Of a DNA stretch of 64,000 bases, positions 38,351-47,400 are shown piece after piece. The notes beneath the pieces are model-generated. The model was not told the origin of the DNA, searched no databases, and saw only the letters and a list, made by a program, of their open reading frames with translations. The position numbers and the translations under genes are program-made. The stretch is from positions 930,001 through 994,000 of the forward strand of contig JAJKFH010003680.1 in the NCBI GenBank assembly GCA_023333565.1, written 5' to 3'. How positions within the stretch are numbered: the stretch's first letter is position 1; each line of letters begins with the position of its first letter. Origin of the DNA: Puffinus mauretanicus. Its lineage: Eukaryota > Chordata > Aves > Procellariiformes > Procellariidae.

Positions 38351-40342
38351 ATGTTCACAATGTTTATTTATTTGCTCTCAGAGTTTTTGGATCTGTTTTT
38401 GGAGTTGTGGTATATAGCACCTTACTGGCTGTCTATACTGCTGATTATCAGTTTGTATGTGGGGTTGATCATCTCTGGGAAATGGATTAAGGTCATTGCT
38501 TTGCTATACTGTGTGATCTGGCTTTATGTTATGATAAAATTATTGGTCACGAGCCTATACTCAGCACTGCCATCATTCCTGTTCTTCGGGAGCTATCTTT
38601 TGGAAACTATTAATAATTACACTTCTTACGTCTTCACCTCAGAGGATGAATTTAGTGGGGAGACAGGATGGGACACTTTCTCCCACTTGTTCACCTTCCC
38701 TTCCATATCTTCAGAAACTCCTTTTTCTTCTATCCTCTTCATGAAGATGTCCACGATATTCCCCGAGAATTTTGAATATCCTTGGGATGTTCAAACGAGC
38801 ATGTTCATATTGCTATGTCTCCTGAATGTGGTTCAGGCCTTGTTTAGAGTTAAACAACTATTCAGGAATACTGTCCAGAGATCAACCCCAGCAACAGACA
38901 CAGTGACTACTCAAACCCCCATGACAGGCACTGTAGCTACTTCAACCCGCACGACAACCACTGTGGCTACTCAAACCCCTGCGACAGGCACCGTGGCTAC
39001 TTCAACCCCCACAACAACCACTATGGCTACTCAGACCCCGCCAACAGTCACTGCAGTTACTCCAACCAGTGCGACAAGCACTGCAGCCACTCAAACCCCG
39101 ACAACAGTCACTACAATTACTCCAACCCCCGCGACAGGCACTGCAGCTACCCAAACCCTCGCGACGGGTACTACAGCTGAACCAGAGGACCAACCGTCGC
39201 TGGTATCTGTCGCCCCTGTACAGAAGAAGAAATCTTGGAAGCGGAAGTCGGGTCGTTTAGAAAGGGATGATGGAAAAGCAGGGCCATCACGAGGAGGGGA
39301 GGAGGAAGAGGAAGAACTCATAAACGAGACGGAAACCACCCGATCCTTATCCCTGAATGAGTTGCGAGATATGCGGAAAGATTTCGGCCGTCGTCCAGGC
39401 GAGCATATTGTCACCTGGCTGCTCCGATGCTGGGATAATGGGGCCAGTAGCCTGGAATTAGAGGGGAAGGAGGCCAAACAGCTGGGATCCCTTGCTAGGG
39501 AAGCAGGTATTGACAAAGCAATTGGAAAAGGGACACAGGTCCTCAGCCTCTGGAGGCGACTGCTGTCAGGCGTGAAGGAAAGGTATCCCTTCAAGGAAGA
39601 TGTTATATATCGCCTAGGCAAATGGACCACTATGGAGAGAGGTATCCAGTACCTGAGAGAACTAGGCGTGCTAGAGGTGGTTTATAGTGACCTGGACAAC
39701 AACCAAACACCCAAAGATCCAGATGACGTCCAGTGCACCCGACCCATGTGGCGGAAGTTGGTACGGAGCGCACCAGCATCGTATGCCAGTTCGTTGGCCG
39801 TACTGTCCTGGAAAGAGGAAGAAGCACCAACGGTGGATGAGGTGGTTAGCAGACTTTGGGATTTTGAAGAAACTATCTCCTCCTCCCTTGTCTCGGCTGT
39901 GGAGAAACTGTCCCGGGAGTTCCAGCAATTCAAAGAGGATATGTCCTATTCTCCACCTGTACGGACCAGTATCTCAGCCATTAGGAGTCAGCGTTTTTCT
40001 CCTCAAGAGAGAGGATATAGAAAGTACACACCACGGGGCACCCTGTGGTTTTACCTGCGTGACCACGGAGAGGACATGAGGCAGTGGGATGGAAAACCTA
40101 CCTTCATCCTAGAGGCACGTGTACGTGAGTTGCAAGGAAAAACAATCACACAAGGGGGTTCTCCCAGGAAAAATGCTGCTCCAGTTGTCAGGAAAAACCT
40201 GTCTCACGACGGTCCAGTTTCCAGTGAACAGTTCCCCAGACAGAGTAGAAGGGCTGATCTTACTTTGGATTGTAATTACAATGAAGAAATTCTTGACTCA
40301 CGTTTGCAAGAAGTGAAAGATGGATACTATGACCAGAACTAG
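38351..40342 (+). CDS. gag: Gag-like polyprotein with N-terminal membrane region and Thr-rich repeats
   Basis: This is an uninterrupted 663-codon ORF in the gag position. Residues about 22-42 and 45-69 are strongly hydrophobic and can span a membrane; a third hydrophobic stretch is at about 72-84 and a fourth at about 150-165. Residues about 184-275 form a Thr-rich array of 10-residue repeats. A basic patch (about 292-305) and an acidic run (317-322) follow. Residues about 333-530 form the alpha-helical, Trp/Arg-rich part that I take as capsid-like, and the C-terminus is basic. No Cys-His-box zinc knuckle and no N-terminal Met-Gly myristoylation signal are visible. The first ATG has a poor context (C at -3); the ATG at codon 4 (38360) has A at -3 and may be used. 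The ORF ends at TAG 40340-40342, in frame with pol. The Gag role rests mainly on position and length; the membrane region is seen but its role is unknown. Confidence 0.85.
   Translation: MFTMFIYLLSEFLDLFLELWYIAPYWLSILLIISLYVGLIISGKWIKVIALLYCVIWLYVMIKLLVTSLYSALPSFLFFGSYLLETINNYTSYVFTSEDEFSGETGWDTFSHLFTFPSISSETPFSSILFMKMSTIFPENFEYPWDVQTSMFILLCLLNVVQALFRVKQLFRNTVQRSTPATDTVTTQTPMTGTVATSTRTTTTVATQTPATGTVATSTPTTTTMATQTPPTVTAVTPTSATSTAATQTPTTVTTITPTPATGTAATQTLATGTTAEPEDQPSLVSVAPVQKKKSWKRKSGRLERDDGKAGPSRGGEEEEEELINETETTRSLSLNELRDMRKDFGRRPGEHIVTWLLRCWDNGASSLELEGKEAKQLGSLAREAGIDKAIGKGTQVLSLWRRLLSGVKERYPFKEDVIYRLGKWTTMERGIQYLRELGVLEVVYSDLDNNQTPKDPDDVQCTRPMWRKLVRSAPASYASSLAVLSWKEEEAPTVDEVVSRLWDFEETISSSLVSAVEKLSREFQQFKEDMSYSPPVRTSISAIRSQRFSPQERGYRKYTPRGTLWFYLRDHGEDMRQWDGKPTFILEARVRELQGKTITQGGSPRKNAAPVVRKNLSHDGPVSSEQFPRQSRRADLTLDCNYNEEILDSRLQEVKDGYYDQN
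38900..39178 (+). repeat. 30-bp tandem repeat coding Thr-rich decapeptides
   Basis: About nine diverged 30-bp units encode decapeptides of the pattern T-[VA]-x-T-x-T-[PLR]-x-T-x within gag (residues about 184-275). Alternate units look more alike in the first half (Q-T-P then S-T-R/P), suggesting an original 60-bp dimer. Repeat number could vary between copies by slippage. The Thr/Pro composition resembles a mucin-like stalk, but no glycosylation can be shown from DNA. Confidence 0.9.
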
Positions 40343-40417
40343 AGGGGCCCTGCCTCCAGCCAGGTGGAGGAAAGGGACAACCGGGTTTACTGGACTGTGT
40401 GGATTCGATGGCCTGGC
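40340..40417 (+). promoter_or_regulatory. Candidate stop-codon readthrough signal (hairpin, possible pseudoknot)
   Basis: TAG (40340-40342) separates gag and pol in one frame. Ten nt after it, CCTCCA (40353-40358) can pair perfectly with TGGAGG (40365-40370) around a 6-nt loop. CCCT (40348-40351) and AGGG (40373-40376) can extend the stem. The loop GCCAGG (40359-40364) is exactly complementary to CCTGGC at 40412-40417, so an H-type pseudoknot is possible. In gammaretroviruses a UAG plus a downstream pseudoknot directs Gag-Pol readthrough. Here the base after TAG is A, not the favoured G, and the second pseudoknot loop would be long (about 41 nt). Confidence 0.6.
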
Positions 40418-42511
40418 ACATCAGATCCACAAGAATATAAGGCTCTCGTAGACACCGGTGCACAGTGTACCCTGATGCCATCAAACTATAAAGGGGCAGA
40501 ACCCATTTGTATTTCTGGAGTGACAGGGGGATCCCAAGAGTTAACTGTATTGGAGGCCGAAGTGAGCCTGACCGGGAATGAGTGGCAGAAGCACCCCATT
40601 GTGACTGGCCCAGAGGCTCCGTGCATCCTTGGCATAGACTACCTCAGGAGAGGGTATTTCAAGGACCCAAAAGGGTACCGGTGGGCTTTTGGTATAGCTG
40701 CCCTGGAGACGGAGGAAATTAAACAGCTGTCCACCTTGCCTGGTCTCTCGGAGGACCCTTCTGTTGTGGGGTTGCTGAGGGTTGAAGAACAACAGGTACC
40801 AATCGCTACCACAACAGTGCACCGGCGGCAATACCGCACCAACCGAGACTCTCTGATTCCCATCCATGAGCTGATTCGTCGACTGGAGAGCCAAGGAGTG
40901 ATCAGCAAGACTCGCTCACCCTTTAACAGTCCCATATGGCCAGTGCGAAAGTCTAATGGAGAGTGGAGACTAACAGTAGACTACCGTGGCCTGAACGAAG
41001 TCACGCCGCCACTGAGTGCTGCCGTGCCGGACATGCTAGAACTTCAATACGAACTGGAGTCAAAGGCAGCCAAGTGGTACGCCACAATTGACATTGCTAA
41101 TGCCTTCTTCTCCATCCCTTTGGCGGCAGAGTGCAGGCCACAGTTTGCTTTCACTTGGAGGGGCGTCCAGTACACCTGGAACCGACTGCCCCAGGGGTGG
41201 AAACACAGCCCTACCATTTGCCATGGACTGATCCACACCGCACTGGAACAGGGTGAGGCTCCAGAACACCTGCAATACATTGATGACATCATCGTGTGGG
41301 GCAACACAGCAGAGGAAGTTTTTGAGAAAGGGAAGAAAATAATTCAAATCCTTCTGAAATCTGGTTTTGCCATAAAACAAAGTAAGGTCAAGGGACCTGC
41401 ACAGGAGATCCAGTTTTTAGGAATAAAATGGCAAGATGGACGTCGTCAGATCCCAACAGATGTGATCAACAAAATAACAGCCATGTCCCCACCAACTAGC
41501 AAAAAGGAAACACAAGCTTTCTTAGGCGTTGTAGGTTTTTGGAGAATGCATATTCCAAATTACAGCCTGATTGTAAGCCCTCTCTATCACGTGACCAGGA
41601 AGAAGAACGACTTCAAATGGGGCCCTGAGCAACAACAAGCCTTTGAACAAATTAAACAGGAGATAGTTCATGCAGTAGCCCTTGGGCCAGTCCGGGCAGG
41701 ACAAGATGTAAGGAATGTGCTCTACACCGCAGCCGGGGAGAATGGCCCTACCTGGAGCCTCTGGCAGAAAGCACCAGGGGAGACTCGAGGTCGACCCTTA
41801 GGGTTCTGGAGTCGGGGATACAGAGGATCCGAGGCCCGCTACACTCCAACTGAGAAGGAGATACTGGCAGCATATGAAGGGGTTCAAGCTGCTTCGGAAG
41901 TGGTTGGTACTGAAGCACAGCTCCTCCTGGCACCCCGACTGCCGGTGCTGGGCTGGATGTTCAAAGGGAGCGTCCCCTCTACACATCATGCAACCGATGC
42001 TACATGGAGTAAGTGGGTCGCACTGATCACACAACGGGCCCGAATAGGAAACCCCAGTCGCCCAGGAATCTTGGAGGTGATCACGAACTGGCCAGAAGGC
42101 AAAGATTTTGGCATATCCACAGAGGAGGAGGTGACACGTGCTGAAGAGGCCCCACTGTATAATAAACTACCAGAAAACGAGAAGCAATATGCCCTGTTCA
42201 CTGATGGGTCCTGTCGCCTTGTGGGAAAACATCGGAGGTGGAAAGCTGCGGTATGGAATCCTATACGCCAAGTTGCAGAAACTGCTGAAGGAGAAGGTGA
42301 ATCGAGCCAGTTTGCAGAGGTGAAAGCCATCCAGCTGGCCTTGGACATTGCTGAACGAGAAAAATGGCCAGTACTTTATCTCTATACTGACTCATGGATG
42401 GTGGCAAATGCCCTGTGGGGGTGGTTGCAACAGTGGAAGCAGAACAACTGGCAGCGCAGAGGTAAACCCATCTGGGCTGCCGCATTGTGGCAAGATATTG
42501 CTGCCCGGTAG
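40343..42511 (+). CDS. pol: Pol: protease, reverse transcriptase, RNase H (truncated by frameshift)
   Basis: The open frame continues gag after one TAG and runs 722 codons to a TAG at 42509-42511. Residue numbers here count from the GTG at 40364. Aspartic protease: L-V-D-T-G-A with catalytic D30, and a later I-L-G-I-D (88-92). Reverse transcriptase spans about 165-410: motif A has D243 in T-I-D-I-A-N, motif B L-P-Q-G-W lies at 275-279, and motif C Y-I-D-D lies at 305-308, so all three catalytic Asp are present. A thumb/connection follows. RNase H has D614 (T-D-G-S), E652 and D676 (Y-T-D-S); its last catalytic Asp lies beyond the break, in the next frame. There is no own ATG near the start, consistent with expression as Gag-Pol by readthrough. 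No dUTPase-like domain was noticed. Confidence 0.92.
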   Translation, partial: RGPASSQVEERDNRVYWTVWIRWPGTSDPQEYKALVDTGAQCTLMPSNYKGAEPICISGVTGGSQELTVLEAEVSLTGNEWQKHPIVTGPEAPCILGIDYLRRGYFKDPKGYRWAFGIAALETEEIKQLSTLPGLSEDPSVVGLLRVEEQQVPIATTTVHRRQYRTNRDSLIPIHELIRRLESQGVISKTRSPFNSPIWPVRKSNGEWRLTVDYRGLNEVTPPLSAAVPDMLELQYELESKAAKWYATIDIANAFFSIPLAAECRPQFAFTWRGVQYTWNRLPQGWKHSPTICHGLIHTALEQGEAPEHLQYIDDIIVWGNTAEEVFEKGKKIIQILLKSGFAIKQSKVKGPAQEIQFLGIKWQDGRRQIPTDVINKITAMSPPTSKKETQAFLGVVGFWRMHIPNYSLIVSPLYHVTRKKNDFKWGPEQQQAFEQIKQEIVHAVALGPVRAGQDVRNVLYTAAGENGPTWSLWQKAPGETRGRPLGFWSRGYRGSEARYTPTEKEILAAYEGVQAASEVVGTEAQLLLAPRLPVLGWMFKGSVPSTHHATDATWSKWVALITQRARIGNPSRPGILEVITNWPEGKDFGISTEEEVTRAEEAPLYNKLPENEKQYALFTDGSCRLVGKHRRWKAAVWNPIRQVAETAEGEGESSQFAEVKAIQLALDIAEREKWPVLYLYTDSWMVANALWGWLQQWKQNNWQRRGKPIWAAALWQDIAAR

Positions 42512-43323
42512 AGAACCTGACTGTAAAAGTACGTCATGTAGATGCTCACGTGCCCAAGAGTCGGGCCACTGAGGAACATCAAAATAACCAGCAGGTGGAC
42601 CAGGCTGCTAAGATTGAAGTGGCTCAGGTGGATTTGGACTGGCAACATAAGGGTGAATTATTTATAGCTCGGTGGGCCCATGACGCGTCAGGCCATCAAG
42701 GAAGAGATGCAACGTATAGATGGGCTCGTGATCGAGGGGTGGACTTAACCATGGACGCTATTGCACAAGTTATCCACGAATGTGAAACGTGCGCTGCAAT
42801 CAAACAAGCCAAGCGAGTAAAGCCTCTTTGGTATGGAGAACGATGGTTGAAATATAAATATGGGGAGGCCTGGCAGATTGATTATATCACACTCCCACAA
42901 ACCCGACACGGTAAGCGCTATGTGCTCACCATGGTGGAAGCAACCACTGGATGGCTGGAAACATACCCTGTGCCCCATGCCACTGCCCGGAACACCATCC
43001 TGGGCCTTGAAAAGCAAGTCCTGTGGCGACATGGCACCCCAGAAAGAATTGAGTCAGACAACGGGACTCACTTCCGAAACACTCTCATAGACACCTGGGC
43101 CAAAGAGCATGGCATTGAGTGGGTCTATCACATCCCCTACCATGCACCAGCCTCCGGGAAAATCGAACGATACAATGGACTGCTAAAGACTACGTTGAGA
43201 GCAATGGGTGGTGGGACATTCAAGCATTGGGACACACATTTAGCAAAGGCCACCTGGTTAGTCAATACCAGGGGATCTGCCAATCAGCTGGCCCTGCCCA
43301 ATCAAGACTCTTACGTACTGTAG
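42487..43323 (+). pseudogene. pol: Pol continuation: RNase H end and integrase, shifted frame
   Basis: This frame takes up where the pol ORF stops. Residues 17-41 carry the end of RNase H, including the V-D-Q-A-A motif (D38). Integrase follows: a zinc-binding H65, H70, C99, C102 and a catalytic core with D132, D191 and E227, i.e. a D,D-35-E spacing. The frame differs from upstream pol in the sense expected for loss of one base (or gain of two) somewhere around 42487-42515. It runs out of family-like sequence near codon 263 and stops at 43321-43323. All catalytic integrase residues are present, but they are disconnected from Gag-Pol. The ATG at 42487 is only the formal ORF start. Confidence 0.9.
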
Positions 43324-43526
43324 ATGGAGATAAAGTCCCTGTTGTGCACATAAGAAATATGCTGGGGAAGACAGTCTGGGTTACTCCTGCCTCTGGCAAG
43401 GGAAAACCCATTCGTGGGATTGCTTTTGCTCAAGGACCTGGGTACACTTGGTGGGTGATGCGAAAGGATGGGGAGGTCCGGTGTGTACCTCAAGGGGATT
43501 TGATTTTGGGTGAAAATAGCCAATGA
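43290..43526 (+). pseudogene. pol: Integrase C-terminal domain, second shifted frame
   Basis: The integrase C-terminal region continues in the third frame, as part of an ORF formally starting at 43119. Recognisable sequence begins near 43290 with a T-V-D-G-D-K-V-P stretch. It continues through a G-K-T-V-W beta-strand-rich segment and a G-x-x-x-T-W-W-V motif, and ends at the TGA 43524-43526. This looks like the SH3-like DNA-binding domain of retroviral integrase. The frame change, between about 43273 and 43295, is again equivalent to losing one base. It is either a second inactivating mutation or an assembly error. Confidence 0.82.
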
Positions 43527-43961
43527 ACTGAATTTTGATGTCAACTGTTACATGATATTGTATATCATTATTTCTATGATATAGCAGTGGTATAGCAGTG
43601 AAAATCACACAGATTAGTGAAGAATGAACTAACTCCGATGAAACAGAGCAAAGTGCAACGATGATAGAACTGGACGAGCGCAGCAGTACCGAAATGAGAA
43701 CTAGCTTCAGGATGCAACAGCCCGACACCACACACCATCTCTTCGGTCCTGAAAGACTGTTATAACAGGTGGAGCCCAAAGTCATGGACTAAATAAACTC
43801 AGTGGACATTTTAGAGGGATAATCCATAGACCAAGGGAATGATGTCTGTGCGTGCATATATATATATGTGTATATATAAAGAAAGATAGTGGTGGTTAAT
43901 TGAAATGTATTAAAAAAAAAAAAAGATGTGAGACCTTAGCACGACATAAATGGTATGGAAT
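43527..43961 (+). other. Provirus 3' noncoding region, no env
   Basis: Between the end of integrase and the polypurine tract there is no ORF of useful length and nothing resembling a surface or transmembrane envelope protein. The stretch holds a TA/TG microsatellite at 43855-43878 and an A-run near 43912-43924. The space is too short for env, so env was probably absent from the element rather than lost by a visible deletion. Confidence 0.75.
43855..43878 (+). repeat. TA/TG microsatellite inside the provirus 3' region
   Basis: CATATATATATATGTGTATATATA lies between integrase and the polypurine tract. Confidence 0.9.
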
Positions 43962-43970
43962 AAGGGGTGG
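43962..43970 (+). promoter_or_regulatory. Polypurine tract
   Basis: AAGGGGTGG lies 4 nt before the 3' LTR, where plus-strand synthesis is primed. One T interrupts the purines. Confidence 0.7.
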
Positions 43971-43974
43971 ATAC

Positions 43975-44493
43975 TGTCCTGGTTTCGGCTGGGATAGGGT
44001 TAAATTTCTTCCTAGTGCTGTGTTTTGGATTTAGTATGAGGAGAATGTTGATAACACACTGATGTTTTCAGTTGTTGCTAAGTGCCCTCCTAGTCCAAGG
44101 ACAGCTCCCGTGCCTACTGACTGAGCTAGGTACACAAGATGGGAGGGAACATGATCAGGACAGCCAGCCCAGCTGGCTAATGGGGTATTCCATACCATGT
44201 GATGTCATGCTCAGTATATGAAGAGTAGGCGTGATCCAGGAAGTACCGATCGCTACTTGGTTATCGGTCAGCGCGGGTGGTGAGCAATTGCATTGTGCAT
44301 CACTCATTTGTATATTTTATCATTATCATTATTATTTTCCCTTTTTTTTCCCATTCTATTAAACTGTCTTTATCTCAACTCACGAGTTTTCCTCACTCTT
44401 ACCCTTCCGATTCTCTCCCCGTCCCGCTGGGGGTGAGGGGAGTGAGTGAGCGGCTGCGTGGTATTTGGCTGCCTGCCAGGTTAAACCACGACA
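43975..44493 (+). repeat. Provirus 3' LTR (519 bp)
   Basis: It is identical to the 5' LTR except for G at LTR position 13 and one extra T in the T-run near 44341-44348. The TATA-like TATATGAA is at 44215-44222 and ATTAAA at 44358-44363. It ends CCACGACA and is followed by the duplicated GCAAG. Confidence 0.95.
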
Positions 44494-44498
44494 GCAAG
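44494..44498. repeat. 3' target-site duplication of provirus (GCAAG)
   Basis: This copy of GCAAG follows the terminal ACA of the 3' LTR and matches 37716-37720. Confidence 0.93.
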
Positions 44499-47400
44499 GG
44501 AGGCTGTTAATCTCCAAATTAACTTGCCAATGCCCTCAGACACTGAAAAAATCCAATACACTGATTACATTTCCCACTATAAACACAGGATTGTACTGAC
44601 AAATTCCTACATCTCAGCTTCTCAAATTTTACTTGTGTTTGAATAATAGTCTGTTACATGCTATTTTCTGTGCTTTTAAAGCACAGCAAATCTTACAATA
44701 TACCCTAGCAGAAATGGAACAGAAAATACCACTTAAGCCTAAAGATTAAAAGTAGCATCTCCATCACACAATAAAATTTTGAGCTAATACACTTAGCCTA
44801 TACCAAATTTGCACTGAATATGGCAAATACCTAGCAACTAGCCTTAAAAAAAAGCCCATTTCCTGCAAAAAACTCTACCATATTTCACGTGGAGACTTGT
44901 GCTGATGAACATACTGGGGCACCACTGACATCCAAAGATGTGATTTTTCACCAAAGCACTGGAGTCTTCTCTGACTGTATTGCCATGGTAGGCTTCCAAA
45001 CCTGGCAAGAAGTTTAGGATAAAGACTGAAACGGAAGGAGGGCATTTTTATGGACTGCACTGAATTTTCTGTAAAATGAATGGGAAATCCTGCAAAATGA
45101 ATGTGAAAATTTTGAGGTGCCACCACATTTCCCTCTTTAAATTTGCAGGCAAACACAGTAAAACACAGCCTTTCACAAACTTGGCACACGCACAGTTAAA
45201 AATCTTTGCCAGAAGTGTGAAAGTAATCACTCTGTACTACAAGCAGCACAATAGCTTCAATTTAGGCAAAGGAACAGTCATTCCTTGTCTCAGTTTCTCT
45301 CATATACTTTTGGAACATGTTAAGATATAGTTGACACATTTCCATCGGTCAAGGTCTCCTTCTTTGGTCTCTTTCCTGCTAATGGCTTCTTTTCTGGAAC
45401 AAGGAGTGTCTCTCATCTCTTCCTTATCCTCCACTTCAGCCAAACTGTTACTCAATTTCCTTTAACAGTGATTGTTACCATAGTCAAAACTCCCCAGAAG
45501 AGGCTGTGCAACCTCTTCACTGCTCTGTTCTTCTTTGCCTTGGGTCTTGGTGGAGGGAAACTATTGGTTGTCCAATAATAAATTCAAGCAGGACGTAAAT
45601 TTGGGAGCTTGGGAATGCTTCCAAGCTTCTGGGTCTGGGTATATATCCTACTTGCACCCACAGTAGGGCAGGACTCAAACAAATAACAGTCTTTTGCCTA
45701 AATCCTGGTGTCTTTCAAAAGGAAACCCATCCACACAGGATGAGTAGGAGTCATAACTCGCATTGACCAGGTCTTTACAGCGCATAGTCACAGCTTGGCT
45801 TAGAAACCGCCTCAGCTGAACAGATGGTGTCCCACTTCAGACACCTTCATCGCCTTTAGAGAGCAAAGTCATTAAGAATTAACTTCTCTGACAAGTTCTC
45901 TATCTTCTTTCCGACAGGGTAGATAGTATGTGACAAATTCTGTGTTGGCTGGTGGCTGAATAACAGAACATTAAAGAAAATTCAACAGTTTCACATCCTT
46001 AACTGCACTGAATAAATTGGGCAGAACCCCCTCCCCCAAGTCATCACAGGGTTGGATGATCTCTTTTAACAGAATCCCCAGCTTCTACAAAGAAAATATG
46101 CTGTTAGCTGGCAAATTTTCTTCTCCCGAGTCTGTACTCACATGTAGCTGTAAGCCATCAGAAATAGCTGCCAGACCATGAAAAGATGAGGATTCACTCT
46201 CTATAAAATGTTATTTATAGCAGGCAAACTATTAACTATGGGTGAATTACTGATTCTCCAGTGGTTTCTCTGTGACATTCCACATTCAAACTTTCCTAAA
46301 TTTCCCTGAATAAAGCTCCTTTTTTTTTTTTTTTACAATAATTTATTGTCCTCACTTTATCTTTTCTCCATGCTAATATTCATTGCTCTATTTTGACAGG
46401 ATTATTTTGCCTGCTGATAAGGACTAGGCTGATCAGACAGATTCTCTTGTTCCTTAGGCTTTACCGGTATGTATCATTACTATCCTAGAAAGTCATGAGT
46501 CATGGATTGCTAGAAGCATTGTTTAAGTAAGACATGGAAAAAAACCCCACTATACTACTCATTACACAAAAATATTAATAAATGTGGCCTACAAATCATG
46601 CTAAGTAGTTGGTCAGATGCTTGGCTGGGAACTGTTCTTACTTATTATTCCTCATTATTTAAACAGAATGTAAAAAAAAAAAAAAGCTATTCTGAAATTT
46701 GTGGTTAAAGCAGGAACCTGTTCAGTAGATGCCTAATACACAGTCACTAAGAAATTGTAGTTGAAGAGTTAATCTGAAACCGCAGTACCACTCTATCAAT
46801 TATGAAAACTGAGTTTCATTCTGCGAAGGCAACAATATAAAAAACCCCAATAAAGTCTGATGTTTTCCCTTCTTTAAAATGCTCAAACAATCTTTTCCAG
46901 TGCCAATATTTTTTACAACACACTCCTATCAGAATTTTTTTCCACTAGAAAAAAAGGAACAATATAGCAAGTGTTTGTTTGATAAAATTGTAAATTCTTC
47001 ATGGGAATTGTCCCTAACAACATTGCTTCATCTAGCTGTGGCCCATTGGCTGAGATTTTAACTGGTCTCAGACAGTTTAAAGTCTGAAATTGATCAATAA
47101 GCGGTGTCCTTCATGCACCAGCAAGAAATATAATCCTACAGTAGTTTTCCTTGTGTGCATTATTATTCCTCATCCTTTCCCTCTTTTGCCCCTGGGAAGA
47201 TATTGACTCACCGCTAATATTCCATCAGTAAATTGCTATTAAGCCCTGTAGGGCTAGAGTCAGAAAAGTGAGGGCCTTGAGTCCTTCCAGACTTCGAAGA
47301 GTATATGATCAGACTCCTGTTCTCACTGTCATATGCATCTTGTAGCCCAAATCAAGAGTTATATCTACCAAATGCAATGTGAAAGAACAGTTTATATTCC

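Larger units (their letters stand above)
37721..44493 (+). mobile_element. Full-length avian endogenous retrovirus, ERVL-like, env-less
   Basis: A complete provirus, flanked by GCAAG on both sides (37716-37720 and 44494-44498). It contains in order a 5' LTR, a tRNA-Lys-type primer binding site, a gag-like ORF, an in-frame pol after one TAG, an integrase in two further frames, about 435 bp without coding potential, a polypurine tract and a 3' LTR. The LTRs start TG and end CA. The 5-bp target duplication and absence of env fit class III (ERVL-like) elements; the LTR start is of a type widespread in bird genomes. The near-identity of the LTRs argues for a recent insertion. The pol frameshifts mean this copy cannot make intact integrase unless they are assembly errors. 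The family assignment is inference from structure; the proviral nature is seen directly. Confidence 0.96.

Noticed and set aside
39091..39630. 179-codon minus-strand ORF opposite gag
   Set aside because: It lies antisense to the Thr repeats and capsid-like part. The repeat composition keeps that frame free of stops, and the product is low-complexity Ser/Val/Gly-rich sequence.
40364..40366. GTG as the true start of pol
   Set aside because: The frame is open back to the gag TAG and there is no ATG nearby. Retroviral pol is normally made as Gag-Pol, so readthrough is more plausible than GTG initiation.
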